From Chryseobacterium paridis (GTDB taxonomy: Bacteria; Bacteroidota; Bacteroidia; Flavobacteriales; Weeksellaceae): 64,000 nucleotides of DNA. The DNA lies in the NCBI RefSeq assembly GCF_016595215.1, contig NZ_JAENHK010000005.1:1-64000 (forward strand), in the 5' to 3' direction. The notes beneath the pieces are model-generated. The model saw only the letters and a list, made by a program, of their open reading frames with translations, searched no databases and had not been told where the DNA came from. Below are positions 1 to 9,852 of the stretch, piece after piece. Each line of letters begins with the position of its first letter. Within the stretch, counting starts at the first letter, position 1. The translations under genes and the position numbers were made by a program.

Positions 1-180
1 GGACTGCAAAGATACAAACTTTTTTGACTTTTCAAAATAAATCTTTATTTATTTTTTATCAGCCTCTCGTTCTTAATTACTCTTCTGCGCTACCTACTAT
101 CTCTCGTTTTCAGTGGGGCAAAAGTATAAACTTTGGTCTTATCTGGCAAGCATTCTGCAAACTTTTTTAACATAATATAT
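1..180. other. Non-coding stretch with degenerate repeated motif
   Basis: No plausible gene lies in the first 334 bases. Two loosely matching copies of a GCAAA-(G/A)-TA-(C/T)AAACTTT motif occur near 6-26 and 117-138, each next to a T-rich run. This resembles low-complexity intergenic elements of flavobacterial genomes, but I cannot assign a function. The rest of the gap holds only the terminator at 281-313. Confidence 0.3.
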
Positions 181-280
181 ATAACTAGCTGAGTACTGGT
201 GACAAAACTTTTAATTGATATCACAAAAAATGAAAATGATAAGACGGTTTATATTTTATACGCTTTATAAAACACTATAA

Positions 281-313
281 AAACAAAAGACTGACTTAAA
301 AAAGACAGTCTTT
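281..313 (-). terminator. Rho-independent terminator of the SusCD-phosphoesterase operon
   Basis: An 8-bp perfect stem (AAAGACTG with CAGTCTTT) is followed on the minus strand by a TTTTGTTTTT run. It lies about 20 bases downstream of the phosphoesterase stop codon. Confidence 0.75.
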
Positions 314-334
314 ATTTAGCATATAATATATGTA

Positions 335-1252
335 TTAATAATGATGAGCTATATATTCATTCTCAAATGAACCATCATCATAAAATTTTAGTATTGCATA
401 TCCCGGAGGTGTTTCCTGGTAATAGAAGGGTTTTGCGGAGCGTTTATCACCTTCTCCCCACCAAAATCCTGACATCGCACCGTTACAGAAATAATATATA
501 TCGTCATACCATGCTCTATCTAGTAAATGCTGATGACCACTAAGACAGCCTTTCACTTTATCTTTATGTTTATAGAAAAGATCTTTTAATGCAACATGAT
601 CTTTATGTTGTCCTCCTTCCCAGCTTCCAGTAACAGTAAGTATAGGATAATGTGACATGATCAATGCATATTCTCCCTGAGGAATACTTTCCAGTTGTTG
701 GGTTAGCCAGCTCATTTGTTCAGGATCTAAAGTAATTCCGGAATTATTACCATCCAGCATGATAAAATGCCACTTCCCTTTTTTAGCACTGTAGTACCGT
801 TTGGGCATTTTAAGTCTTTTAGCTGCATATGGTACTCCGTACATTTCATCGGATTTTTCACCAGCCCACCAGATATCATGATTTCCTACACAACTATACA
901 TATCATAGTCTGCAATTTCTTTAATACAAGTATCCCAGGCCTTCCATTGGTCATAGACTTCCTGACGGGTAGAATTATCCCGATCTACAGCCATAATGGA
1001 ATCCCCAGTGTTGAGAAAGAAATCTACTTTTCTAGTTTTAATTTCTTTCAGGCACTTTAAAAATCTTTCCATCACTTTAGGATCTGCCGGCAAATGTACA
1101 TCTGTAATATGTGCTACTGTTAGCAAAAGTTTCTTTTTACTATTTACATTATTCTCTTTCTGAGGTGCAGCCAAAAGATTGGTTGCTGTTCCACCCAGCA
1201 TTAATGCTGAAACTGCAAGTGGAACATTTGTCAAAAACTTTCTTCTTTTCAT
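335..1252 (-). CDS. Calcineurin-like metallophosphoesterase, Tat-exported
   Basis: This is a 305-residue metal-dependent phosphoesterase. All five family motifs are visible: DVH (D51, H53), GD (D84), GNHD (N124, H125), the SHYP histidine (H201) and GHQH (H240, H242). The N-terminus has a twin-arginine signal (RRKFL at residues 3-7) followed by a hydrophobic stretch ending near AAP at residue 30. Export to the periplasm in folded, metal-loaded form is therefore likely. It is the last gene of a minus-strand run after SusC and SusD, 48 bases below susD and just before a terminator. The context suggests that it removes phosphate from a ligand imported by the SusCD pair. The substrate is unknown. 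Confidence 0.88.
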   Translation of the reverse strand: MKRRKFLTNVPLAVSALMLGGTATNLLAAPQKENNVNSKKKLLLTVAHITDVHLPADPKVMERFLKCLKEIKTRKVDFFLNTGDSIMAVDRDNSTRQEVYDQWKAWDTCIKEIADYDMYSCVGNHDIWWAGEKSDEMYGVPYAAKRLKMPKRYYSAKKGKWHFIMLDGNNSGITLDPEQMSWLTQQLESIPQGEYALIMSHYPILTVTGSWEGGQHKDHVALKDLFYKHKDKVKGCLSGHQHLLDRAWYDDIYYFCNGAMSGFWWGEGDKRSAKPFYYQETPPGYAILKFYDDGSFENEYIAHHY

Positions 1253-1300
1253 AGTTTATTGTTATGTCTCTGTAAATTAATATTTGATTCCAGGTTTTCA

Positions 1301-3094
1301 TTACCATCCCGGTGGTTGTGTAAGTTTAGGATTAAGGATTAATTGACTGATTGGTATGGGAAGGTAATAGTATTTGGGGTTAACAAAAGTTCTTGGAAGA
1401 ATTTTGTCTTTATCGAACATAATATGACCAGAAGTAACATTAGAAAGATAGAATACTCCATCTGAAATATAGTACTTTGTGAGATGGGCTCTTATGTCCG
1501 CTGGAAGTCCATTCAGAGGATCTTCTTTCCCGGGAGCTTCAAGAATGGCAATATCTTGTTTTCCGTCACCCGTTACATCGATAGCTCCTAATGCTGATGT
1601 ATAGAATCCTTTCGAAGGCTGCCCTAACAAAACTCCGGATTTCCAACGGAACAAATCATCAAGTCGTTTATCTTCACAAGCCAGCTCTACACGACGCTCA
1701 CGTCTGATCTCCAAAATAACCCCTTTATTACTCCCATTAATATTGGGATATTGTTGTACCAAATAATTATCTGGATTACTATTAGCAGCCACCATGGAAA
1801 GATCGGGCATTTTAACCCTTCTTCGCAATAGGTTCACGGTATTATCAAGATCTCCTTGTGTTAAACTTCCTAATTCTGCTTTTGCTTCTGCATTAATTAA
1901 TAATACCTCAGCATATCTATATATAGGCAGATCTGTATAATTAAGATTCCACCCTCCTCTGAGTGAAGGATCTCTTGGATAAAACTTAATTTGTAAATAG
2001 CCTCCAAAGACAGGTTGAACTAAATAAGGATCACCACCGGGAATTGTTGCAAACCCTGGTGGCATGATTGTTTCAGCCATACGAGGATCACGATTAGCAA
2101 ACACTTCCGTAAAACCTTTTTTATCATACCCTGTAATTGAAGTGAAAGGTGTACCATCTTTCATTAAAAATTCATCTGCGAGACTTCCATTCAATGCCCA
2201 CTGCCATCCTAAAACAGTATGGGTATTATTGCTCACTCCCTGATCTTTATTATTCTTTTGAAGGAAAATGACTTCTTTATTGCCATCAAGCATATTACTG
2301 GCAAACAGGGAGCGAAAGTCTTCACCACCTTTTCCTGTATTATAAATATTAAAACCTCCATTGGTCATAATATCCTGAGAAGCTGTTACAGCACGATTCA
2401 GGAACTTTCCTGAAGAGCTTTGTAATCCAAGTTCATCATGATATTTTCTGAAGGAGCCTTCATATAGAGCCACCCTGGCAAGTAATGTAAGAGCAGCCCA
2501 TTTGGTGATCATTGTATTATTGGTTCTGGCTGGTAATACATTGGCAGAAGCATACTCCAGATCACCCATTATAGAATCCATTACTAAGGTTCTCGGATCT
2601 TTAGCCTTATAAAGCATTTCATCATCATTACTACCGATCGTTTTGGAATACCAGGGAACATCTCCATACTTTTTGACCATATTAAAATAGAAATTGGCTC
2701 TGAAAAATTTGGCAACTCCTTTATAATGCCTGATAAGAGACTGATCACCGGTTGCTTTCCCAGAGTTTTCAATCATATAATTAATAGAACGCAGTTCTTT
2801 CCAATCCCATCCATCCACATTAGCGGGTGTAAGAGAGCCTCTTAAAAGATTATCCGTGTTGTTGGCTCCTGTATATATGGATATATTGTCTGAAAATACA
2901 TCCATATAGGGCGCTGAAATATAACTATAAAAACCATTGGAATAGGTCTCTAAATCTTGAGGGCTATTAAAGAATTTATCTTTAGTAATCTCTGTAACAG
3001 GATCTCTTTGAAGAAAATCGCCTTCACAGGATATTAAGAATAATCCTACAAACACGGTCAAAACTCCTTTGAATAAGTATGTATTTAGTTTCAT
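1301..3094 (-). CDS. SusD/RagB family nutrient-binding outer-membrane lipoprotein
   Basis: A 597-residue SusD-like lipoprotein. It has a signal peptide with lipobox LISC (acylated Cys about residue 23), followed by the family-typical start 'DFLQRDP' and a C-terminal region ending in 'NPKYYYLPIPISQLILNPKLTQ', typical of SusD. The family caps a SusC barrel on the cell surface and binds the ligand. A Ca-binding-like loop (D506 to D514, DVTGDGKQD) sits near the C-terminus, which is uncommon and may bind calcium. It lies 29 bases downstream of susC and 48 bases upstream of the phosphoesterase, so one operon is likely. The ligand cannot be read from the sequence. Confidence 0.93.
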   Translation of the reverse strand: MKLNTYLFKGVLTVFVGLFLISCEGDFLQRDPVTEITKDKFFNSPQDLETYSNGFYSYISAPYMDVFSDNISIYTGANNTDNLLRGSLTPANVDGWDWKELRSINYMIENSGKATGDQSLIRHYKGVAKFFRANFYFNMVKKYGDVPWYSKTIGSNDDEMLYKAKDPRTLVMDSIMGDLEYASANVLPARTNNTMITKWAALTLLARVALYEGSFRKYHDELGLQSSSGKFLNRAVTASQDIMTNGGFNIYNTGKGGEDFRSLFASNMLDGNKEVIFLQKNNKDQGVSNNTHTVLGWQWALNGSLADEFLMKDGTPFTSITGYDKKGFTEVFANRDPRMAETIMPPGFATIPGGDPYLVQPVFGGYLQIKFYPRDPSLRGGWNLNYTDLPIYRYAEVLLINAEAKAELGSLTQGDLDNTVNLLRRRVKMPDLSMVAANSNPDNYLVQQYPNINGSNKGVILEIRRERRVELACEDKRLDDLFRWKSGVLLGQPSKGFYTSALGAIDVTGDGKQDIAILEAPGKEDPLNGLPADIRAHLTKYYISDGVFYLSNVTSGHIMFDKDKILPRTFVNPKYYYLPIPISQLILNPKLTQPPGW

Positions 3095-3123
3095 TTTTTA
3101 TATGTTTAAGAAGTTATTGGATA

Positions 3124-6117
3124 TTAAAAATTTAGATTCATCCCAAAAGAATAAGTACGCTGAAAAGGATAAGCTGCCTGCCCAAGCGTTTCAGGATCCA
3201 ATTTTACCTTCAGGTGTGAGATTTCAAATATATTTTCAGCACTGAAATAGAAGCGGATCTTATTAAAATGGATTTTGGAGGTTTCTTTCAATGGCAAAGA
3301 GTAGCCAATGGTAACATTCTTTACACGAACATAAGCAGCATTTTGCATATATCTTTTATTGGGAATACCTAATTGTTGCATATCGTCTTCTGCTGTATAT
3401 GCCCGTACTGCCGGGAAGTATCCGTTAGGATTTTCTGGCGTCCAGTGATCTAAGTTCTGTTGTGTCACATTAGTCCATGGCTGAGCATAAACACCCCAGA
3501 AATAAATTGAGCCTGCTGCCGGATACCAATCTCTTTTACCAACGCCCTGTAAAAATATACGCAGATCAATCCCTTTCCAGTCTCCAGACAAATCTAAACT
3601 GAATGGGAAGCGGGCGGAAGTATTTCCCACAACATACAAATCCCCCGGATTATTAACGGTCTTATCTCCCATATCAACTTTTCCATCGCCATTACGATCT
3701 TTGAATTTTGGATCTCCAGGGTAGAATTTGTAAGACTGGTCATCTGTTCCCATCGCAGTTTGGTTAGGATGGTTTTTAATATCGGCTTCATCTTTAAAAA
3801 AACCTTCTATCTCTGCTCCCCAAATCTCCCCAATTTCCTGACCTTCGTAGTACCCGGAAAGCAATTTTCCAGGATTGTCAAACCTTGTAATAAATGAACG
3901 GCTGTCAGCAAGGGTAAAAGCAACATTATAATGGAACGGTGAACCAGCCAAATTAAACTGATCATTCCAACCTATTCTCAATTCCCAACCTTTAGTTTTA
4001 AGGTCCCCTGCATTTGCTTTAGGTTCAGCTGTGCCAAAAACATTAGGAAGAATCTTCCCCGGAATCAACATATCTTTAGTATAACGGGTATATTTATCGA
4101 AATTCAGCTGCAATCTATTATTGAAAAAGGAAAGATCAGCACCAAAATTAACAGTTGAAACCTTTTCCCAGGTAAAGTTATCGGATACAGCTCCCGGAGC
4201 ATAAACGGCAATAGGGCGTGTACCTCCTAATATTTGTCCTACTGTACCCGTTGTCATTGTTGGAATGTAGGGATATGCAATTGTATTTTTATTTTTATCA
4301 AACAGATCCTGATTTCCTAAAGATCCATATGATCCTCTGAACTTCAATAAATTAAAGCCTACTGCATTTTTTATCCCAGAGAAAAACTTTTCATCTGATA
4401 CTACCCAACCTACTGATGCTGAAGGAAAGAATCCCCAACGGTGTCCTTTTGGAAATCTTGAAGATCCATCATATCGGCCATTTAACTCTACCAAATATTT
4501 GTTTTTAAAATTATAGGCTGCTCTGTAGTATAATCCCTGCAAAGCCCATTCGAAGATCTTTTCTGTTTCTTCCATGGTCCCGGTGCTTAGCCCTATGGAA
4601 GGCAGAGTGGTTGATAAAATGTTATTTTTCTTTGCTGAAAAATAGCTGTACTTATTATACTCCTGGTTAAATCCACCTAACAATTGAAGAAAATGATCTC
4701 CAAAGTTCTGATGATAGTCGGTATATATATTATACACGTAATATCTGCCAGACATATTTTCATTCTTTGCCCATGAGGTTGCTGCACCAGCATAAGAAAT
4801 AGGTTTATCTGGTCCTGTTTTATAAATTACCGGAATATCATAAGACTGGGTAAGTGATGATGTATTCCTAAAGGTTGCTTCTGCTTTTAAATCCCATATT
4901 TTCTTAATAATGGAAGCATTTGCTGCAAAAGATATCTGAGTTTGCCTGTACTCATTTTTTGACCGACCACCATCCTGTAGTCTTCCCAGAATACCTGCTC
5001 CATCGCTTGTCCAACTTCCATCAGGGTTTTTGGGTACACTTAGTGATGGTGTACGGTTAACATTTGAAAAAAAGTTATCATCTATGAACACTGGAGAGTC
5101 ATAATCTGAAAAAGTGAATGTTGTATTGTTGGATAAATCTAACCATGGATTTATATTAAGATCTACCTTCCCTCTCATGTTATATCTGTTATAGATATCA
5201 TTTCCATAGCGAAGCATCCCATCCTGACGGTAATATTCTCCGGAGAGAAGATAACCCACTTTCTCCATTTTTCTGGAAATGCTCATATTATTAGTATAGG
5301 AAGGTGCTATGTTATTATATGCTTCTTTCAGCCAGTTAGTAGATCCGTAATAGGCCCAGGAGCTTTTATCTGAAGGATTCAGAATTACACGTGGAAGATT
5401 AGGATTATTAGCAAGCTGTCTGGCGTATTCTCTTTCATTTTCCGGATACAGATTGTACAACGGAGTTGCTGCATCATGTTTATATTGCATAACCGTCAAT
5501 GGATCGGTTACCAACTCTGGTAGTTTCCCTACTGTTTTATAGGCAGTATTGGTGTTTACAGATACATTGAGCTGTCCTCCTTTTGCACTTTTCGTCGTGA
5601 TCAATACCACTCCAAATGCTGCTCTTGCACCGTATATTGCTGCAGAAGACGCATCCTTCAGAACTGATACACTTTCTATATCCGCAGGATTCAACCTTGC
5701 TAATTCTGTTCCACTATAGGGTACATTATCTACCAATATTAAAGGACTTCCTCCATTTACACTGGTAAAACCTCTTACATTAAAGTTCGCTGCTGAAGTA
5801 GCTCTCCCATTATCAATCGTAATATTAAGGTTGGGAATAAGTCCCTGAAGTCCGGCGCCAATATTGGTAATTGGTCTGTTCTCCAGCTTTTTGGCCGAAA
5901 CCATATCCACCGCTCCGGTAAGATTGATCTTTTTCTGTTTCCCAAAGCCTACTACAATAACTTCATCTATATCTTTAGACTTCGCTACAGTATCATTTTT
6001 CTTGGAATTATCTTTCTTTAAAAGTTTTTGTTGTGCTACAGCGGTGTATGAAGTACACAGGAAAAACACAATAGCTACCTTTAAAGAATTTGGGGCAATT
6101 AAAGAGCCTCTTCTCAT
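3124..6117 (-). CDS. SusC/RagA family TonB-dependent outer-membrane transporter
   Basis: A 997-residue TonB-dependent receptor that imports ligand with the downstream SusD. A signal peptide ends about residue 28 (AVAQQ). The TonB box (DEVIVVGFG, residues 51-59) follows almost at once, then the plug, including VLKDASSAAIYGARA, and the 22-strand barrel to a terminal aromatic-rich strand. The N-terminal carboxypeptidase-regulatory-like domain of about 80 residues found in most SusC proteins is absent, so this is the short variant. The DRNGDGKVD loop seen in many SusC proteins is present. No sigma/anti-sigma pair, hybrid two-component regulator or glycosidase is adjacent. Confidence 0.93.
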   Translation of the reverse strand: MRRGSLIAPNSLKVAIVFFLCTSYTAVAQQKLLKKDNSKKNDTVAKSKDIDEVIVVGFGKQKKINLTGAVDMVSAKKLENRPITNIGAGLQGLIPNLNITIDNGRATSAANFNVRGFTSVNGGSPLILVDNVPYSGTELARLNPADIESVSVLKDASSAAIYGARAAFGVVLITTKSAKGGQLNVSVNTNTAYKTVGKLPELVTDPLTVMQYKHDAATPLYNLYPENEREYARQLANNPNLPRVILNPSDKSSWAYYGSTNWLKEAYNNIAPSYTNNMSISRKMEKVGYLLSGEYYRQDGMLRYGNDIYNRYNMRGKVDLNINPWLDLSNNTTFTFSDYDSPVFIDDNFFSNVNRTPSLSVPKNPDGSWTSDGAGILGRLQDGGRSKNEYRQTQISFAANASIIKKIWDLKAEATFRNTSSLTQSYDIPVIYKTGPDKPISYAGAATSWAKNENMSGRYYVYNIYTDYHQNFGDHFLQLLGGFNQEYNKYSYFSAKKNNILSTTLPSIGLSTGTMEETEKIFEWALQGLYYRAAYNFKNKYLVELNGRYDGSSRFPKGHRWGFFPSASVGWVVSDEKFFSGIKNAVGFNLLKFRGSYGSLGNQDLFDKNKNTIAYPYIPTMTTGTVGQILGGTRPIAVYAPGAVSDNFTWEKVSTVNFGADLSFFNNRLQLNFDKYTRYTKDMLIPGKILPNVFGTAEPKANAGDLKTKGWELRIGWNDQFNLAGSPFHYNVAFTLADSRSFITRFDNPGKLLSGYYEGQEIGEIWGAEIEGFFKDEADIKNHPNQTAMGTDDQSYKFYPGDPKFKDRNGDGKVDMGDKTVNNPGDLYVVGNTSARFPFSLDLSGDWKGIDLRIFLQGVGKRDWYPAAGSIYFWGVYAQPWTNVTQQNLDHWTPENPNGYFPAVRAYTAEDDMQQLGIPNKRYMQNAAYVRVKNVTIGYSLPLKETSKIHFNKIRFYFSAENIFEISHLKVKLDPETLGQAAYPFQRTYSFGMNLNF

Positions 6118-6341
6118 GGTTTAATTTTATTATTATTAATTATTATTAAAATTTTCAATAGATAAGCACCATTAGTAGAATATAGCTCTAAGCTAGCTAC
6201 GGCATCAGTAGATTCAGAAGTTGCAGATTCATTTACCTGCATCAAAATCATATCTTTACATTTTGTAGAAATGAAATTATCATCGATAATAAATCTGCGA
6301 TCTGGAATAGTAGTTTCAAAAAGAGAATTATTAAATTTCAT
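6114..6341 (-). CDS. Small ORF translationally coupled to susC, unknown
   Basis: A 75-codon ATG-started ORF whose TGA stop overlaps the susC ATG (ATGA), the classic geometry for translational coupling. The C-terminal third is compositionally simple (Ile/Asn/Lys from a TTA/AAT-rich stretch), which argues for a fortuitous ORF. The first 55 residues are of ordinary composition. I recognise no family. It could be a leader peptide controlling susC translation, a small protein, or a chance reading frame in the 5' leader. Confidence 0.3.
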   Translation of the reverse strand: MKFNNSLFETTIPDRRFIIDDNFISTKCKDMILMQVNESATSESTDAVASLELYSTNGAYLLKILIIINNNKIKP

Positions 6342-6571
6342 TTTTACTATTTGTAAATTTTAGTGACAAATTTGATTAAATATTTACAAATAAGCATTTT
6401 TTACATGTTATTAAATTGTTAATCTCATATTAATTTTTCTTATTCCGGTATTTGTCCTTTTTAGCCTATTTTCCTACATAACAAACACTAATAATAAATC
6501 TTTGATACTCTGCCTCGGTTCTTCTGAGTATGCTGGTAAAGTGGTTAGAATCATTAATGAAAAAGACCTAT

Positions 6572-6611
6572 AAAAACAAAAAAATAACCCCCGAACTAAT
6601 CCGGAGGTTAT
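6572..6611 (-). terminator. Terminator of the M16 peptidase gene
   Basis: The arms ATAACC-C-CCG and CGG-A-GGTTAT form a hairpin at 6584-6611, followed on the minus strand by a T-rich run (6572-6583). It begins 28 bases after the peptidase stop. The remaining bases up to the small ORF at 6341 show no gene. Confidence 0.65.
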
Positions 6612-6638
6612 GTCTTTATTATATATCTTATATCTTAT

Positions 6639-9524
6639 CTAATGTCCAAAAATATCTTTTAGACTGAGTTCCTTAAATGTTCCCATTTCATTAGCGGCAT
6701 CCGTATTCAGGTTTTCTTTCTTACCAATGATTGCGGTGTTAAAGTGCAATGGTTTAATTTCTGTCTGATAAAATTGCTTCACATCCGTAAAATCCAGATT
6801 TTGAATTTGTCCGTAAATATCTTTCCTGAAATCATGAGAAATTCCTATTTTTTTCAATTTTAATGTATTGAAGAAAACATTCGTTCTGGTAATTCTGGTT
6901 GAAGCTATTTGTTTTAGGGCTGTATTTTTAGCATTATCAAATTGAATGGCCACCTCGGGAAGTTCATTCATCAATTCAGTCATTGTGTCTACAGCGACTT
7001 GTAATTTATCCGGTTGCGTTCCGATGTAAGTAGTCACATAATCAGGATGCCCGGATTCCGAGTTAGCCGCATAAGAAACGTAAGCAGAATAAGCTAAACT
7101 TTTACTTTCACGAATTTCCTGGAATACAATAGAAGATAATCCTCTACCAAAATATTCATTGAAAACATTAATCTTACCAAAATTGGAAGGATTAACATCA
7201 TGTCCTCTCCCTATTTTACTCATTTCCATCTGTACCATATCATAATCTATGAAGTACACATGCTTATTGGTTTCCGGTTCAGGATATTTTTTAGGTTCAG
7301 GAATTTCCAAGCTTGCTATTTCCACATAATTTCCTATATAAGTTTTAAAGTTCTCAAAATTCTTTCCATAGAAAAACATCTGATAAGGAAATTTAAAAAC
7401 GTTTTTAATCCGTTCTGTAAATTCTTCTACTTTAGTATTTTCGAGCTGCTCTTTGGAAATCACATCAGTAAATCTTGAGAATTCTCCAAATTTTGCGTAA
7501 TTCGTCAACGCAGTCATGATTCTGTTTTTGTCTTTTTTAATGGCCTGGCGGTTTTCAAGAACTGTTCCCACAAACTGATGATAAACTTCCTGATCCGGTT
7601 TTACATTGTACATCCAGTGTTGAAGTAATTCAACTCCTTTCTCAATATTTTCTTCCAAACCGCTCAATGAGATTAAAAGTTGATCATTTGTCGTCTTGAA
7701 ATCATTGCTCACTCCAATTTTAAAGAATTCCTTCTTCAGGTCCTCAGGAGAATACTTTTCTGTTCCCAAATATTGAAGTAACTGTGTGGATATTCCTAAA
7801 TCCCGCTCATTATCACTTCCAAATGGGAAAATAAAATAAACCTGGGCAATATCATTGTATTTATTTTTGACAAAGCTTAACTTCTTATCCTTAACGGTAT
7901 CAGTTATTATTTCTTTATCATAATCAATAAATTCAGGTTGAATATCTTCTGTTTTTTCTTTTAAAATTTGTTTCAGGAATTCTGATTGTGCTTCTCTATT
8001 AATTTTAATCGGGGTAATTCCTGGGTTATCAACTCTTATCAGTTTATCATTAACTCCTTTTTCCTTATCAATGACTACATAATTATCCTTAAAGAAGCTT
8101 TTAGCAAAATCGATAACATCCTGTTTTGTAAATGAAGCATATTCATCCATTTCGTTAAGCTCTTCGGCCCATGTTCTTCCTTTAATATACGTATCATAAA
8201 GGTTGGTAGCCAAACCATCAGCTGTTTCCAGCGCTTTCATTCTCTGAAGTTTGAAATCATTAATAATTGCAGGAAGCATCCAATCCGGAAATTCACCCTT
8301 TTTCACCAATTCAACCTGCTCTAGTACCATAGCTTTAGCTTCATCTAAAGTTTGGGTTTCTTTAGGAACGGCTACAATCGAAAAATAACCGTATTGTTTT
8401 AAACCTACAGAAAAAGCCTGAGCCCAAAGCATTTTTTGAGTCTGATTAATATGAAGATCCAGCAAACCTGCCTCTCCTCTATTGCTCATGATATTAACGG
8501 TAATATCTGCTAACATTGCTTCTCTGGTTCCATAGCTTTCTGTTCTCCAGGCTAACTGTACTCTTGGTGTAGTAGGACTTTTGACTGTTCTCTTTACAAT
8601 CTCGGTAAGTGGTTTTTCAATAACCGGAGTTTTCTTTGGCAATTCTTTATACGGAATAGCTCCAAAATATTGATCTATAAGTTGAATAGCATCTTCAAAA
8701 ACCAAATCCCCTACCATAACCATAGCATAATTGTTTGGAACATAATATTCATCAAAATATTTATGTATCGCCTTCATAGAAGGATTCTTCAAATGTTCTG
8801 GTTTTCCTAAGGTAGTTTGCTGACCATTCGCATGGGTAGGAAAAAGTGCATCCATCAGCTCATAATTTACCAATCTGGAATCATTATCCTGAGCTCTGTT
8901 GAATTCTTCATAAACAGATTCCAACTCCGTATGGAAAAGGCGTAAAACTATTTCTGAAAATCTTTCTTTTTCAACTTTCAGCCATTTTTCAAGCTCATTG
9001 TTAGGAATATTATTTTTATACACTGTTTCATCAAACCATGTATGAGCATTGGTGCCACTGGCTCCTAATGAAGAAATCACTTTATCATACTCATTAGCGA
9101 TAGCATATTGACTGGCTTCCTGAGATACCTCATCAATCTTTTTGTAGATCTCTTTCTTTTTTTCAGGATCCTGCTCAGCTTTATGCTGTTCGTATAACTC
9201 TGAAATCTGATCCAATAAAACTTTTTCTTTATCCCAATCTAGTGTTCCTATTTTGGAAGTTCCTTTGAACATCATATGCTCCAGATAATGAGCTAAGCCA
9301 GTATTATCAGAAGGATCATTATTACTTCCCGTCCTCACAGGAATGTAGGTCTGAATTCTGGGTGCATCAAAATTTTGCGCCAGAAAAACTTTCAATCCGT
9401 TCTTTAGGGTGTAAATCCTCACTCCGTTTTCGTCCTGAGTAATGGTTATATATTCGTAGTTGTTTTTATCTGTATGAATCGTCTCCTTATATCTTTTGTC
9501 CTTCATATGTAAATTCATTTCCAT
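6639..9524 (-). CDS. M16 (pitrilysin/insulinase) family zinc metallopeptidase
   Basis: A 961-residue clan ME peptidase. The inverted zinc motif HxxEH is at H79-E82-H83 within TGLAHYLEHMMFKGT, followed by the second M16 half and the inactive homologous domain, including the R/Y-type substrate-binding segment near the C-terminus (FGRGLSSIVFQEIRESKSLAYS). The family clamps and cuts unfolded peptides. No clear signal peptide is visible at the annotated start or at the nearby Met3 and Met7, so a cytoplasmic location is possible, although many bacterial homologues are periplasmic. It stands alone with its own promoter-like motif and terminator. Confidence 0.9.
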   Translation of the reverse strand: MEMNLHMKDKRYKETIHTDKNNYEYITITQDENGVRIYTLKNGLKVFLAQNFDAPRIQTYIPVRTGSNNDPSDNTGLAHYLEHMMFKGTSKIGTLDWDKEKVLLDQISELYEQHKAEQDPEKKKEIYKKIDEVSQEASQYAIANEYDKVISSLGASGTNAHTWFDETVYKNNIPNNELEKWLKVEKERFSEIVLRLFHTELESVYEEFNRAQDNDSRLVNYELMDALFPTHANGQQTTLGKPEHLKNPSMKAIHKYFDEYYVPNNYAMVMVGDLVFEDAIQLIDQYFGAIPYKELPKKTPVIEKPLTEIVKRTVKSPTTPRVQLAWRTESYGTREAMLADITVNIMSNRGEAGLLDLHINQTQKMLWAQAFSVGLKQYGYFSIVAVPKETQTLDEAKAMVLEQVELVKKGEFPDWMLPAIINDFKLQRMKALETADGLATNLYDTYIKGRTWAEELNEMDEYASFTKQDVIDFAKSFFKDNYVVIDKEKGVNDKLIRVDNPGITPIKINREAQSEFLKQILKEKTEDIQPEFIDYDKEIITDTVKDKKLSFVKNKYNDIAQVYFIFPFGSDNERDLGISTQLLQYLGTEKYSPEDLKKEFFKIGVSNDFKTTNDQLLISLSGLEENIEKGVELLQHWMYNVKPDQEVYHQFVGTVLENRQAIKKDKNRIMTALTNYAKFGEFSRFTDVISKEQLENTKVEEFTERIKNVFKFPYQMFFYGKNFENFKTYIGNYVEIASLEIPEPKKYPEPETNKHVYFIDYDMVQMEMSKIGRGHDVNPSNFGKINVFNEYFGRGLSSIVFQEIRESKSLAYSAYVSYAANSESGHPDYVTTYIGTQPDKLQVAVDTMTELMNELPEVAIQFDNAKNTALKQIASTRITRTNVFFNTLKLKKIGISHDFRKDIYGQIQNLDFTDVKQFYQTEIKPLHFNTAIIGKKENLNTDAANEMGTFKELSLKDIFGH

Positions 9525-9544
9525 TCTTTAAGTAGAATGCCTTA

Positions 9545-9552
9545 CAAATGTA
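9545..9552 (-). promoter_or_regulatory. Candidate -7 element of the M16 peptidase gene
   Basis: The minus strand reads TACATTTG, matching the Bacteroidota -7 consensus TAnnTTTG, about 20 bases before the start codon. It is embedded in a short inverted repeat (CTTACA, AA, TGTAAG). No good -33 TTTG is seen. Confidence 0.45.
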
Positions 9553-9646
9553 AGGAATAGAAAAAGAATGCCTATTAATTTTATAATTATTAAATCTATG
9601 ATGACAATTGAGAAAGAGGAAATGCGGAATTGTTGAATTGCAAAAT

Positions 9647-9775
9647 CGCTAATTCGCCTATTCGCCAATTTGCCAATTTGCCAATTTGCCGAATTTAAAA
9701 AGCAGTTAATTACCGATTGAGCTCATAGGGTATTTTATTCAACATACATTTTACATTTTACATTTTACATTTTAC
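9647..9775. repeat. Two short tandem-repeat tracts in an intergenic gap
   Basis: From 9647 to about 9696 an 8-base unit (CGCCAATT and variants) repeats about six times. From 9746 to 9775 a 7-base unit (ACATTTT) repeats about four times. They fill the 328-base gap between the M16 peptidase and the response regulator, which are divergently transcribed. No gene is visible in the gap. Such tracts are prone to slippage and may vary in length between strains. Confidence 0.75.
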
Positions 9776-9801
9776 AATAAATAATAATCTTCAACATTCG
9801 G

Positions 9802-9829
9802 TTTGTATCTTGAAGTTTGTTTAAGTTTG
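9802..9829 (+). promoter_or_regulatory. Candidate promoter of the sigma54-type response regulator
   Basis: The sequence has TTTG (9802-9805), 16 bases, then TAAGTTTG (9822-9829), matching TAnnTTTG. It ends 23 bases before the start codon at 9853. The spacer is slightly shorter than usual. Confidence 0.5.
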
Positions 9830-9852
9830 TATAGGTTTTTCCTAAAAAATAT

